From NCBI GenBank assembly GCA_005879095.1, contig VBLM01000040.1:1-14628 (forward strand): a DNA stretch of 14,628 nt. The letters are read 5' to 3'. Of the stretch, positions 1 through 8,295 are shown piece after piece (positions within the stretch are counted from its first letter, which is position 1; every line of letters begins with the position of its first letter). The DNA comes from Deltaproteobacteria bacterium (GTDB lineage: Bacteria > Myxococcota > Myxococcia > Myxococcales > 40CM-4-68-19). The notes beneath the pieces were generated by a model. The model had not been told where the DNA came from, made no database searches, and worked only from the letters and a program-made list of their open reading frames with translations. A program made the position numbers and the translations under genes.

Positions 1-81
1 CACGAACGCCGGCCTGATCGCGGTGCGCGTGGAGCGCGATCTTGCCGGCCTCGAACGGCACGTGATGGGGAGAATGCCGTA

Positions 82-82
<1 letters not shown>
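1..82 (+). CDS. prmC: C-terminal tip of a PrmC/HemK-like release-factor glutamine methyltransferase (partial)
   Basis: The frame entering from the left edge (first full codon at base 2) gives 26 residues, including [10 protein letters not shown], and ends with TAA at 80-82. This resembles the usual C-terminus of PrmC, the S-adenosylmethionine-dependent enzyme that methylates the glutamine of the GGQ motif in peptide chain release factors. The catalytic NPPY motif lies outside the window, so the call rests on a short tail and on context: prmC directly before murA is a known order in deltaproteobacteria. The stop overlaps the murA start by one base (TAATG), so the two genes are probably co-transcribed and translationally coupled. 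The identity is an inference; that a coding frame ends here is well supported. Confidence 0.55.
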
Positions 83-1279
<1,197 letters not shown>

Positions 1280-1349
1280 AGTGGCGTTGCTCTCTGGAAC
1301 GACGCTGCGCTAGGCTTGATGTACACCTTCAACGGAGCACGAAGATCCC

Positions 1350-1766
1350 ATGGATTGCCCGCGCGACAACACCGAGATGTCCGAGCTCACCGACGGCGAA
1401 GAGCGGGTGCTCTTCCGTTGCGCTGAGTGCGGAGGTCTCTGGCTCGACGTCGCCGACCTGAACCGCATCCTGCTTCACGCCGGCCTGCCCACTCTGGAAG
1501 CGATGGGGGGCCGGGCCAACCCGGAAGAGGACGCCGGCGAGTGCCCGGTGGACAACGTCGGACTGCTCGCCGTGCAGAGCCAGCACAAGCGCAACCCGCT
1601 CACCTACGAGACCTGCGAGAGCTGCGGCGGGATCTGGCTCGAGTCGGCCGATTTCGCCGACGACGGCGAGACCGCCGAGGACATGATCAAGGGCATCGTC
1701 GATTTCTACCGGGACTTCGCCGTCAACATCTCGCAGGGTCCGCACCGCGCCGGTGCGCGCAAGTAG
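1350..1766 (+). CDS. Small two-module zinc-ribbon protein (zf-TFIIB type)
   Basis: This 138-residue protein carries two copies of the zf-TFIIB zinc ribbon. Module 1 has C3-P-R-D6, then C24-A-E-C27-G-G-L-W-L-D. Module 2 has C65-P-V-D68, then C89-E-S-C92-G-G-I-W-L-E. In each copy the second position of the first knuckle is Asp rather than Cys, a variation I recall as common in this family, so the metal site would be C/D/C/C. There is no signal peptide or membrane segment, so it should be cytoplasmic. The exact role of these proteins is not known; the family name reflects similarity to the TFIIB ribbon, and DNA or protein binding is only a guess. A purine-rich stretch (1334-1344) precedes the ATG. 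Its 3' end overlaps the next gene by 14 bases, which suggests an operon with the lipoprotein. Confidence 0.85.
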   Translation: MDCPRDNTEMSELTDGEERVLFRCAECGGLWLDVADLNRILLHAGLPTLEAMGGRANPEEDAGECPVDNVGLLAVQSQHKRNPLTYETCESCGGIWLESADFADDGETAEDMIKGIVDFYRDFAVNISQGPHRAGARK

Positions 1767-2937
1767 GCTCGTTGCAGTCGCCCTGCTCTGCGCTTGCAGG
1801 AAAGAGCAACCTCCGCCTCCTCCGCCGCCGCCGGTCGATGCAGGCGCGCCTGCGCAATTGACGGAACGCGAGCCGAACGATCGCGCGGAGGACGCGACCG
1901 AGCTGCAGCCGGGCAAGCCAATCGAGGGGACGTTTTCCTCGGCCGCTGACGTCGACTGGTATCGCCTCTCGCTACCGGGGGTTGCGCCGGGCGACTTCCT
2001 GCGCATCGAAGTGAGCATCCCCGTCGAGCTGGAAGTGCGCGCGCTTTCAGACGGCGCCCTCCTCTGGTCGAAGCGGACGCAGTTCGTGCGGAACCTTTCG
2101 CTGCATCTCGGCGAGCGGCTCGCTCCGGCCGAGGCTCCCGACGGGGGGGACGACGGCGGGTTCTACCATCTGCCGGAGCCGGCCGGTTACTATCTGGTGC
2201 TCAAGTCGCGGACAGCGGGTGGGTACACGTTGACCGCGGCGGTCGAATCCGGTCCAGCCGACATCGAACAGGAACCGAACGACGATCGGCCGCACGCCAA
2301 TCCCGTTCAGACCAGCGCGACCGGCTATCTCTCGCCGGCGGGCGATCAGGACTGGTATAGCGTTCAGATCGACGGAGGGTCGGTCCTGCACGCCGAGCTG
2401 ACCAGCGGCGAGCTCGCCGTCTATGCGGGTGACAACCTTCTCGTGCGCGAAGACGGAGGAGTCGTGCCGTCGATCGGATTGCCCGCCGGTGACAACTACT
2501 TCCTCCAGGTACGCGGACCCGAAGACCGCGAGCATCCGTACAAGCTGGCGCTCGTGCTCTCGCCCGACGATGGCTCGATCGAGCGGGATCCGAACAACGA
2601 TCTCGCGAGCGCGCAGACGGTGACGTTGCCCGCGTCGATCAAGGGCTGGATCTGGCCGCGCAAGGACATGGACTTCTTCCGTTTCCACATCGGCCCCGGC
2701 CATGCGCCGGTGAGCATCGTGGTCAGCGCGGTGCGCGGCGTCGATCTGATGCTTCGGCTCTACCAACTCCACGGACCGGCGAGCGAGGTGATCGGCTCCC
2801 GCGACGGCTCGCACGGCGAGGGCGAAGAGAAGCTGCTCTCGATTCCGTTCAAGGAAGGTGACTACGCCGTCGAGGTCTCGAGCCCCCGGAACAAGGACGC
2901 GATCGCAACGCAACAGTACGTTCTCAGCATCCAGTGA
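1753..2937 (+). CDS. Secreted lipoprotein with three PPC-like (pre-peptidase C-terminal) beta modules
   Basis: This 394-residue protein starts at GTG 1753, inside the end of the zinc-ribbon gene. The start is chosen because it gives a compact lipoprotein signal: a basic N-terminus, a hydrophobic run, and L-C-A-C with lipidated C15. Eight prolines (20-27) and a V-D-A-G-A-P linker follow. Three modules then begin with an E-P-N-D-like motif: E40-P-N-D43, E174-P-N-D177 and D279-P-N-N282. Each has a D-x-D-W-Y or D-x-D-F-F core about 25 residues later, typical of the bacterial PPC domain fold. PPC domains usually sit beside secreted proteases as adhesion or processing modules; here no catalytic domain is present. 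It is likely an outer-membrane or periplasm-facing lipoprotein of unknown function. The proline-rich linker style is common in myxobacterial lipoproteins. Confidence 0.8.
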   Translation: MRASRLVAVALLCACRKEQPPPPPPPPVDAGAPAQLTEREPNDRAEDATELQPGKPIEGTFSSAADVDWYRLSLPGVAPGDFLRIEVSIPVELEVRALSDGALLWSKRTQFVRNLSLHLGERLAPAEAPDGGDDGGFYHLPEPAGYYLVLKSRTAGGYTLTAAVESGPADIEQEPNDDRPHANPVQTSATGYLSPAGDQDWYSVQIDGGSVLHAELTSGELAVYAGDNLLVREDGGVVPSIGLPAGDNYFLQVRGPEDREHPYKLALVLSPDDGSIERDPNNDLASAQTVTLPASIKGWIWPRKDMDFFRFHIGPGHAPVSIVVSAVRGVDLMLRLYQLHGPASEVIGSRDGSHGEGEEKLLSIPFKEGDYAVEVSSPRNKDAIATQQYVLSIQ

Positions 2938-2943
2938 AACCGG

Positions 2944-2972
2944 TTGACGCAGCCGCGGGTGCCGACTAGCCT
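2944..2972 (+). promoter_or_regulatory. Probable sigma-70-type promoter of the tRNA-Gly gene
   Basis: A ttgacg hexamer (2944-2949) is separated by 17 bases from tagcct (2967-2972). The latter keeps the T-A-n-n-n-T pattern of a -10 box. The element starts six bases after the lipoprotein stop, and the tRNA begins 11 bases after the -10 box. The transcription start itself is inferred. Confidence 0.6.
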
Positions 2973-2983
2973 CATCGGTCCGG

Positions 2984-3059
2984 GCGGGAATAGCTCAGTT
3001 GGTAGAGCATCAGCTTCCCAAGCTGAGGGTCGCCGGTTCGACTCCGGTTTCCCGCTCCA
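2984..3059 (+). tRNA. tRNA-Gly (anticodon CCC)
   Basis: This 76-base gene folds into a complete cloverleaf read directly from the sequence. The acceptor stem is gcgggaa with ttcccgc (7 pairs), the D arm gctc/gagc, and the anticodon stem tcagc/gctga around the loop ttcccaa with CCC at the centre. The T stem is gccgg/ccggt (one G-T pair) around ttcgact, and the discriminator is T followed by an encoded CCA. CCC reads the glycine codon GGG. No terminator-like hairpin separates it from the peptidase gene, whose ATG lies 34 bases downstream, so read-through is possible. Confidence 0.97.
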
Positions 3060-3093
3060 GTTCGTCCTCTCGAAATCTCGCGAGCTTTCATCG

Positions 3094-4471
3094 ATGAAGT
3101 CCCGGTTCCTGATCGTGGCTGTCGTGCTTCTCGGCGGCGCTGCGCAGGCGGATGACGTCCCCGACCGCATCGTCGGAGCGGCGTTGAACCGTCGCGGCGC
3201 GATCACGTTTCTCGAGACGCTGACCGACACGGTCGGCGGCCGGGTCACCGGCAGCCCGGAGTCGCGCGCCGCTTCCGAGTTGATCCTGCGGACGTTGCGC
3301 GAGGCGGGTTTGTCGAACGTGCATGTCGAGGAGTACTCGTTCGCCGCCGGGTGGAAGCGCGGCGCGGCGTCGGCGAGGGTGACCAGCCCGGTGAATGCGC
3401 CGCTACACGTCGGCTCGTACGGCTGGGCGCCGGGGATCCAGGCAGATGCGCCGCTCGCGACGGCAACTGCCGCTCCCGACGGCAAGATCTCGCCGGATCC
3501 GGCCCGGTTGCGCGGCGCCGCGGTACTGGTCAGCCTGGAGAGCGGGGCGGACCTGACGCTGGCGCCCAACTACGTGGTGATGCGCTTCGGAGAAACCGGG
3601 ACGCATGCTGTACACGTCGGCGGCGGGGCTGTACCCGCGGGCGCCGCTTCCAGTCCTCTCGGTGGCGAAGGAGGACACCCTGCTCCTGCGGCGACTCCTC
3701 GGGCGCGGCGAGGTGAAGCTCGCGCTCGACGTGCAGAACACGTTCGAACCGGGTCCGCTGAAGGAGCGCAACGTCGTCGCCGAGATCGCGGGGACGGATG
3801 CGCGCGCCGCGGTGCTCCTCGGCGCGCATTTCGATTCCTGGGAGCCGGCGCAGGGCGCGACCGACAACGGCGCCGGCGTCGCGGCGGTGCTCGACGCCGC
3901 GCGGATCCTGCACTCGCTCGGCGTCAAACCGCGCGCGACGCTCCGATTCGCGTTTTTCTCGGGTGAGGAGCAGGCCTGCCTCGGCTCGCGTGCCTGGGCC
4001 GACGCGCACGCGCAGGAGCTGGACCACCTCTGGGCGGCGCTGATCATGGACGGCGAGCCGCAGGCGCCGCTGGGATTCACACTGCACGGCCGCGACGATC
4101 TCGCTGCCGTGATCAAGCAGCGGCTGGCGCCGCTCGCCGGAATGGGCGCGAGCGCGGTGGATCCCGGCGGCGACCTGGTCTCCGACGATCAGACCTTCGT
4201 GGTCTACGGCGTCCCCACCTTGAGCCTGAAGGTTGCCGACTCGGACGCGGACGTGCGCCACCACACCATCGTGGACACGTTCGACAAGGTCGATCCGCGC
4301 TGGCTCGCGCTGGACACCGCGGCGCTGGCGCTCGCGGCATGGTCGCTGGCCAGCGCGGAGCAGCCGCCGGGGCAGCGGCTGCGCGCGATCGAGGTCGAGA
4401 CCCTGCTCAAGAAGACGCGGCAGGCGGACTACGTCGGGCTGGATTACGCGAAGCTGCCGCGGCTTCCGTAA
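3094..4471 (+). pseudogene. Secreted M28-family metallopeptidase, split by a frameshift near base 3600
   Basis: The gene starts at ATG 3094 with a signal peptide (K-S-R, a hydrophobic core, then A-Q-A before D20), so the product is exported to the periplasm or outside. The first frame is convincing to about residue 169 (M-R-F-G-E-T-G-T). After about base 3601 it degenerates into low-complexity residues and stays open by chance to 3966. The catalytic half continues in another frame from M-L-Y-T-S at 3605 to TAA at 4469-4471. Removing one base, or adding two, near 3601-3604 restores a protein of about 459 residues, close to carboxypeptidase Q-like members of the family. The order is propeptide/cap region and then the zinc exopeptidase domain. 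It follows the tRNA by 34 bases and ends 2 bases from the convergent cyclase-family gene. A sequencing error and a real mutation are equally possible. Confidence 0.85.
3605..4471 (+). CDS. Catalytic-domain reading frame of the split M28 metallopeptidase
   Basis: This open frame of 288 residues holds the complete di-zinc site of the M28 aminopeptidase/carboxypeptidase family. By family knowledge the ligands are H75 in G-A-H-F-D, bridging D87 in A-T-D-N-G-A-G, catalytic E121 and zinc-binding E122 in S-G-E-E-Q, D149 in I-M-D-G-E, and H220 before T-I-V-D-T-F-D. All expected metal and catalytic residues are present, so only the frame is damaged. Starting here, the protein would lack the signal peptide and about 170 N-terminal residues and would probably not be exported. 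The ATG at 3605 is most likely an internal methionine of the original gene rather than a real start. Confidence 0.7.
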   Translation: MLYTSAAGLYPRAPLPVLSVAKEDTLLLRRLLGRGEVKLALDVQNTFEPGPLKERNVVAEIAGTDARAAVLLGAHFDSWEPAQGATDNGAGVAAVLDAARILHSLGVKPRATLRFAFFSGEEQACLGSRAWADAHAQELDHLWAALIMDGEPQAPLGFTLHGRDDLAAVIKQRLAPLAGMGASAVDPGGDLVSDDQTFVVYGVPTLSLKVADSDADVRHHTIVDTFDKVDPRWLALDTAALALAAWSLASAEQPPGQRLRAIEVETLLKKTRQADYVGLDYAKLPRLP

Positions 4472-4473
4472 AG

Positions 4474-5121
4474 CTACCCGGCGACGATCGCGTAAGCGCG
4501 CACCGGAAACGTTCCCATGCCGCGGACCAGCGGCGGCGCGGCGTGGAAGCGGAAGCCGGACGGCGGGAGTTGGTCGAGACCGCGCAAGTGTTCGACGATC
4601 GGGATCCCTGCCCGGAGCAGGATCGTGTGCGCGGGGCGCGTTCCGTCCGCCGTATCGTCGATGTTGACGGAGTCGATCCCGACCAGCGCGGCGTCCGATT
4701 CCGCGAGCCACGACGCCCCGTCGCGCATGAGGAAAGGAGCGCCGCTTCCGTACTGGTCGGTGCGCCAGTGACGATCCCAGCCGGTCCGGAAGAGCACCGC
4801 ACGGCCGCGGACGTCGTGATCGCTCCGCCCGATCGCTCGCGTGGTGCGCGCGTCGATCACGATTCCGTCGAGATCGACGAGCCGTTCGAGACCGACGCCC
4901 GAGAGATCCGCGCCGTCCGCGAATCGGTGCGACGGCGTGTCGAGGTAAGTCCCGGTGTTCGCGAGCATCGAGATGCGCGCGATGTGAAACTGGGTCCCCG
5001 GCGCATACCGCGCGCGCGATGCTTCGCGTGACAAATGATCGGTGATTTCCGGCCCCGGCAGCCCCGGATATGTGATCATGCCGTGCTCCACGACATGACT
5101 CAGCTCGATCAGACGCTTCAC
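4474..5121 (-). CDS. Cyclase-family (kynurenine formamidase-like) hydrolase with altered metal motif
   Basis: This 215-residue protein matches the cyclase/KynB-like fold in length and order. It opens with I-E-L-S-H, has a central metal motif, then P-A-H165-T-I-L-L and I-V-E177-H-L, and ends R-A-Y-A-I. Classical members hydrolyse N-formylkynurenine or related amides using metal ligands in H-x-G-T-H-x-D-x-P-x-H. Here the motif reads N55-T-G-T-Y59-L-D61-T-P-S-H65, so two canonical histidines are Asn and Tyr. I recall cyclase-family sequences with N-T-G-T-Y, so this may be a subfamily rather than a damaged enzyme. The substrate is unknown. The start is GTG at 5119-5121 with only a weak ribosome-binding site. 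It lies on the same strand as the amidase operon but is separated from it by the permease relic, so membership of that operon is uncertain. Confidence 0.78.
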   Translation of the reverse strand: MKRLIELSHVVEHGMITYPGLPGPEITDHLSREASRARYAPGTQFHIARISMLANTGTYLDTPSHRFADGADLSGVGLERLVDLDGIVIDARTTRAIGRSDHDVRGRAVLFRTGWDRHWRTDQYGSGAPFLMRDGASWLAESDAALVGIDSVNIDDTADGTRPAHTILLRAGIPIVEHLRGLDQLPPSGFRFHAAPPLVRGMGTFPVRAYAIVAG

Positions 5122-5151
5122 AGGCTGAGCATATCGTTTTCACTCTTCTGC

Positions 5152-5378
5152 GTGCACGCGCTTCGTTCGCTGGCGCGCAACAAGCTGCGCAGCGTGCTGG
5201 CGGCGATCTCGATCATGATCGTCATCGGCGCGCACGGCACCACTTCGCTCACCGTCGAGGACGCGCTCGCGATCGCGCGCGACGTGCCGTCGATCAAGCG
5301 ATCGGCCTGTTCTTCGGTTTCTATCCTGCGCGGGTCGCGGCGCGGCTCGATCCGATCGAGGTGTTACGACATGAGTGA
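5152..5378 (+). pseudogene. Relic of a MacB/FtsX-type ABC transporter permease
   Basis: Three short pieces of one permease family are joined. Bases 5152-5234 encode [13 protein letters not shown] and a hydrophobic segment, the typical cytoplasmic start and first membrane helix of MacB-like permeases. Bases 5235-5300 continue in the same frame with [15 protein letters not shown], which normally lies in the periplasmic MacB core domain. Bases 5301-5378, in another frame, encode [17 protein letters not shown] and then I-E-V-L-R-H-E before TGA, the characteristic C-terminus. A full gene is roughly 1.2 kb; only 227 bases remain. It runs against the surrounding minus-strand genes, its last 15 bases overlap the amidase 3' end, and its ATPase partner is absent. 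It cannot encode a working permease. Confidence 0.75.
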
Positions 5379-6473
5379 TCGCGCGGCGGCGAGGAGCACG
5401 TCGTCGCGGCCGCGAGGGCCGACGACCTGCACGCCGAGCGGAAGGCCTGCTGGCCCTTTCAGCAGCGGCAGCGACGCGCACGGCGTTCCGAGCAGTGACC
5501 AGATCCGCGAGTAGAGCGGGTCGCCGGTGCTCTCCAGTCCGATCGGCGCTTCGCCCGAGGCGGCGATCGTGATCAACGCATCGTACGTTTCGAAGATCGC
5601 GTCGATCTCTCGACGCCCTCTTTGCGCTCGTTCGTGCGCGACCTGCAATTGCCCGGGCGCGACCGCGCGGCCGGCGTCGAGAAACGCGCGCAGCTTCGCA
5701 CTCAATTCGGCCTGCGGCTGGCTGCCGAGGGAGATCGCGGCTTCGGCGCCCATGATCGCGATCTGCGCGTCGACGAGGCCGGCGCTCAGTTCGACTTCGG
5801 GATACGGGCGTGCGAATCGCTCGATCGCGTCGCGCGTCGACGGCTCCGCCTTCTCCCAGGTTTCCGTCCGGCACAGTGCGATCCGCGGCTTCAGCGACGC
5901 AGGCGGCAACGGCTTCCCGGAAAGCGCGGCGTAGAGGGGCGACACCAGATCGAGATCGCGCACGAAGAAGCCGAGTGTGTCGAGCGACGGCGCGAGCGGA
6001 TGAATTCCTTCCATCGAGAACGTTCCGTACGTCGGCTTCCAACCGATGCAGCCGCAGAACGAAGCAGGGCGGACGATCGATGCCGCCGTCTGTGTGCCGA
6101 GAGCAGCCGGAACCATGCCGTCGGCGACGGCCGCTGCCGAGCCGCTCGAGGACCCTCCCGGCGTGCGCTTTGCGTCGCGCGGATTGCGCGTCTTGCCCGG
6201 TGAATACACCGCGAACTCGGTGGTGACGGTCTTACCGAGGATGACCTGCCCGGCGCGTTTGAGCGCCGCGACGCACGCAGCATCGCGCGACGGCCGATGG
6301 CCGCGGTAGATCGGCGAGCCGCACGACGTCGGCAGATCGGCGGTGTCGATCAGATCCTTGACGCCGATCGGAATCCCGTCACCGCGCGCGTTCGCGTCGA
6401 CGACCTGCCACGCCTGCACCTCCGGCTCGCGCTCGGCGATGCGCGCGAGGCTGCGCTCGACCGCGGGGTTCAC
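5364..6473 (-). CDS. Amidase-signature family amidohydrolase
   Basis: This 369-residue protein belongs to the amidase-signature family, which hydrolyses amides with a Ser-cisSer-Lys triad in the cytoplasm. Lys39 lies in G-V-K-D. The glycine/serine-rich loop G-G-S-S-S-G-S (106-112) supplies the cis-Ser, probably S110. S132 in T-Q-T-A-A-S-I is the expected nucleophile, followed by the family's P-A-S-F-C-G and G-W-K-P-T-Y-G. The residues before the nucleophile are Ala-Ala where many members have Gly-Gly. It is shorter than the 450-500 residues common in the family. The GTG start at 6473 overlaps the M20 peptidase stop in a GTGA junction, which decides the start and marks it as the operon's tenth gene. 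The stop (TAA, 5364-5366) lies inside the end of the opposite-strand permease relic. The substrate is unknown. Confidence 0.88.
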   Translation of the reverse strand: MNPAVERSLARIAEREPEVQAWQVVDANARGDGIPIGVKDLIDTADLPTSCGSPIYRGHRPSRDAACVAALKRAGQVILGKTVTTEFAVYSPGKTRNPRDAKRTPGGSSSGSAAAVADGMVPAALGTQTAASIVRPASFCGCIGWKPTYGTFSMEGIHPLAPSLDTLGFFVRDLDLVSPLYAALSGKPLPPASLKPRIALCRTETWEKAEPSTRDAIERFARPYPEVELSAGLVDAQIAIMGAEAAISLGSQPQAELSAKLRAFLDAGRAVAPGQLQVAHERAQRGRREIDAIFETYDALITIAASGEAPIGLESTGDPLYSRIWSLLGTPCASLPLLKGPAGLPLGVQVVGPRGRDDVLLAAARSLMS

Positions 6474-7576
6474 GCTTCGCACCACGCTCGCGCGATGCGC
6501 GAGTAGATCTCGACCGCCTGCTCGACGCGCTCGACCCGGCAGTGCTCGTCGGTCTGGTGACAGAGCGCCATCTCGCCGGGGCCGAGAACGACGGTGGGTA
6601 TTCCGCCGTACGCAGGAGTGAGCACGCTCGCGTCGGTAAAGTACGTCGCCGTACCGGGCTTGGGCCGCTCGCCGGTGACCTGTGCGACCGCGTCGATCGT
6701 AGACTGCACGAACGGATGATCTTCCGCGGTGCGGATGCCTTCGAGGTCGACGATCGGCTCGATCTCGACGTCGCCGCCGAGCGCGTCCTGCAGGCGCTTG
6801 CGCAGCTCCGCGTGGCGCTGCGCCGGGATGGTGCGGATATCGACGCCGATCACCGCCTGGTCGGGAACCGAATTCACGTTCAGGCCGCCTTGGAAGGTGC
6901 CGACGTTCAGCGTCGGGTGGCCGAGCAGCGGATCGGGCGCGACGTCGAACTTCCAGGCCGCGAGCGCGAGCACTGCTCGCGCCGCCTTGACGACCGCATT
7001 CACGCCTTTCTCCGGCATCGAGCCGTGCGCGGTGACACCGCGCGTGACCGCCCTGAGCCACAGCGCGCCCTTGTGGCCGACGACGGGGACGTTGCCGGTG
7101 GGCTCGCCGACGATCATCGCGCCCGCCGTTCCCAGAGCGCCGCTCGTGCGCGCGAGGTGCGCCGCGCCTTCGCAGCCCGTCTCCTCGCCGGCGACGATGA
7201 CGAGAACGAGGCCTTTGCGCAGCGGCATGCGCGCCAGATCGAGCGCGGCGGCGACCATCGCCGCGACGCCGCTCTTCATGTCGGAGGAGCCGCGGCCGTA
7301 GAGCAGTCCCGCCGACAGCTCGCCGCCGAACGGATCGTGTTTCCACTTCGCCGCGCCGAGCGGCACGGTGTCGATATGGCCGGCGAGGCACAGCGCGTCC
7401 GCTCCGGCGCGCCGCGCGACGACGCTCGTGCGCCCGGGCGCGAACTCGTGCCTGCTCACGGCGAAACCCGCGTCCTCGAGGAGCTTTCCGACCCGCTCCG
7501 CGCACGGACGCTCCGGGCTCGCCGGAATGATGGTGTCGATCTTCACCAGCTCGCGCGTCAATTCGACCGCGTTCAT
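6470..7576 (-). CDS. M20-family metallopeptidase (ArgE/DapE/CPG2-like deacylase)
   Basis: This 368-residue enzyme has the full M20 active site: H67 and D69 in G-H-I-D-T, bridging D99 in G-S-S-D-M-K, catalytic E131 and zinc ligand E132 in G-E-E-T-G, E158 in V-G-E-P-T, and the last histidine H340 in C-H-Q-T-D-E. The lid/dimerisation domain spans roughly residues 165-280 and contains T-A-H184-G-S. The family removes acyl groups from amino acids or cleaves small peptides: ArgE, DapE, carboxypeptidase G2. The sequence alone does not choose between these. No signal peptide is present, so it acts in the cytoplasm on imported or internal substrates. Its ATG overlaps the livF stop (ATGA), and its stop overlaps the amidase GTG. 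This position suggests it processes what the LIV-type importer brings in. Confidence 0.9.
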   Translation of the reverse strand: MNAVELTRELVKIDTIIPASPERPCAERVGKLLEDAGFAVSRHEFAPGRTSVVARRAGADALCLAGHIDTVPLGAAKWKHDPFGGELSAGLLYGRGSSDMKSGVAAMVAAALDLARMPLRKGLVLVIVAGEETGCEGAAHLARTSGALGTAGAMIVGEPTGNVPVVGHKGALWLRAVTRGVTAHGSMPEKGVNAVVKAARAVLALAAWKFDVAPDPLLGHPTLNVGTFQGGLNVNSVPDQAVIGVDIRTIPAQRHAELRKRLQDALGGDVEIEPIVDLEGIRTAEDHPFVQSTIDAVAQVTGERPKPGTATYFTDASVLTPAYGGIPTVVLGPGEMALCHQTDEHCRVERVEQAVEIYSRIARAWCEA

Positions 7577-8295
7577 TTCCGTCCTCCCGATCCGAAGTAC
7601 GCCGCGCGCACCTCGTCGTTCGCGAGCAGCTCCCGCGCGGTGCCCTGCGCGACGACGCGGCCCTTCGACAGCACGTACCCGCGGTGCGCGATCTCCAGCG
7701 TCTGGTGCACGTTCTGCTCGACGAGAAACACGGTCACTCCCTGCTCGTTGATCCGGCGGATGACCGCGAAGTTCTCCTGCACGAACAGCGGCGAGAGGCC
7801 GAGCGACGGCTCGTCGACGAGCAGCAGCTTCGGCGCGCCCATCATCCCGCGGCCGATCGAGACCATCGCCTGCTCGCCGCCCGACATCGTCCCGGCGAGT
7901 TGCTCGCGCCGGTCCTTCAGGCTCGGAAACACCGCGAACACTCGTTCGAGCCGCTCGGCGATCACCGGCGCATCCTCCTCGAGGTATGCGCCGAGGCGCA
8001 GGTTTTCCGCGACGGTGAGGCGGGGGAACACCTTTCGCCCCTCGGGAATACAGGCGATTCCCTCGGCGACGATGCGGTGGGTCGGCATCTTCGTCAGCTC
8101 GCGGTCGCCGAAGCGGATCGTGCCACGCCGGGGCGGCGTCAGCCCGAGGATCGACCGGATCAGCGTCGTCTTGCCGGATCCGTTCGACCCGAGCAGGCAG
8201 GTGACGCTGCCCTTCTCGACCGTGAGCGAGACGTCCTCGAGAACGTCGGCGCGGTCGTACGCGGTGAAGAGATGTTCGACGCGCAGCTCTCTCAT
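7573..8295 (-). CDS. livF: LivF-type ATPase of a branched-chain amino acid/amide ABC importer
   Basis: This 240-residue nucleotide-binding subunit is intact. The Walker A motif G-S-N-G-S-G-K-T is at 36-43. The Q-loop position carries the LivF-typical I-P-E-G-R (83-87). The signature is M-S-G-G-E-Q (137-142), Walker B is L-L-L-V-D-E-P (157-163), and a histidine lies in V-E-Q-N-V-H downstream. By family knowledge it pairs with LivG and powers import through LivH/LivM. It is the only LivF in the window and therefore probably serves both permease sets. The ATG overlaps the livG stop (ATGA at 8292-8295), and its own stop overlaps the M20 start. Length is normal and all motifs are present. Confidence 0.94.
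   Translation of the reverse strand: MRELRVEHLFTAYDRADVLEDVSLTVEKGSVTCLLGSNGSGKTTLIRSILGLTPPRRGTIRFGDRELTKMPTHRIVAEGIACIPEGRKVFPRLTVAENLRLGAYLEEDAPVIAERLERVFAVFPSLKDRREQLAGTMSGGEQAMVSIGRGMMGAPKLLLVDEPSLGLSPLFVQENFAVIRRINEQGVTVFLVEQNVHQTLEIAHRGYVLSKGRVVAQGTARELLANDEVRAAYFGSGGRK

Noticed and set aside
1287..1316. Possible promoter (ttgctc, 18 bases, taggct) before the zinc-ribbon gene
   Set aside because: Match is weak and the spacing is off the optimum; in GC-rich DNA such partial matches occur by chance, so it is not listed as a feature.
3590..3610. Programmed ribosomal frameshift in the M28 peptidase
   Set aside because: I see no slippery heptamer, stop codon at the shift site or obvious downstream stem, so a mutation or sequencing error is the simpler reading.
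4466..4480. A shared terminator between the convergent M28 and cyclase-family genes
   Set aside because: The two stop codons are only two bases apart and no hairpin with a T-run is visible; termination must occur elsewhere or by another mechanism.
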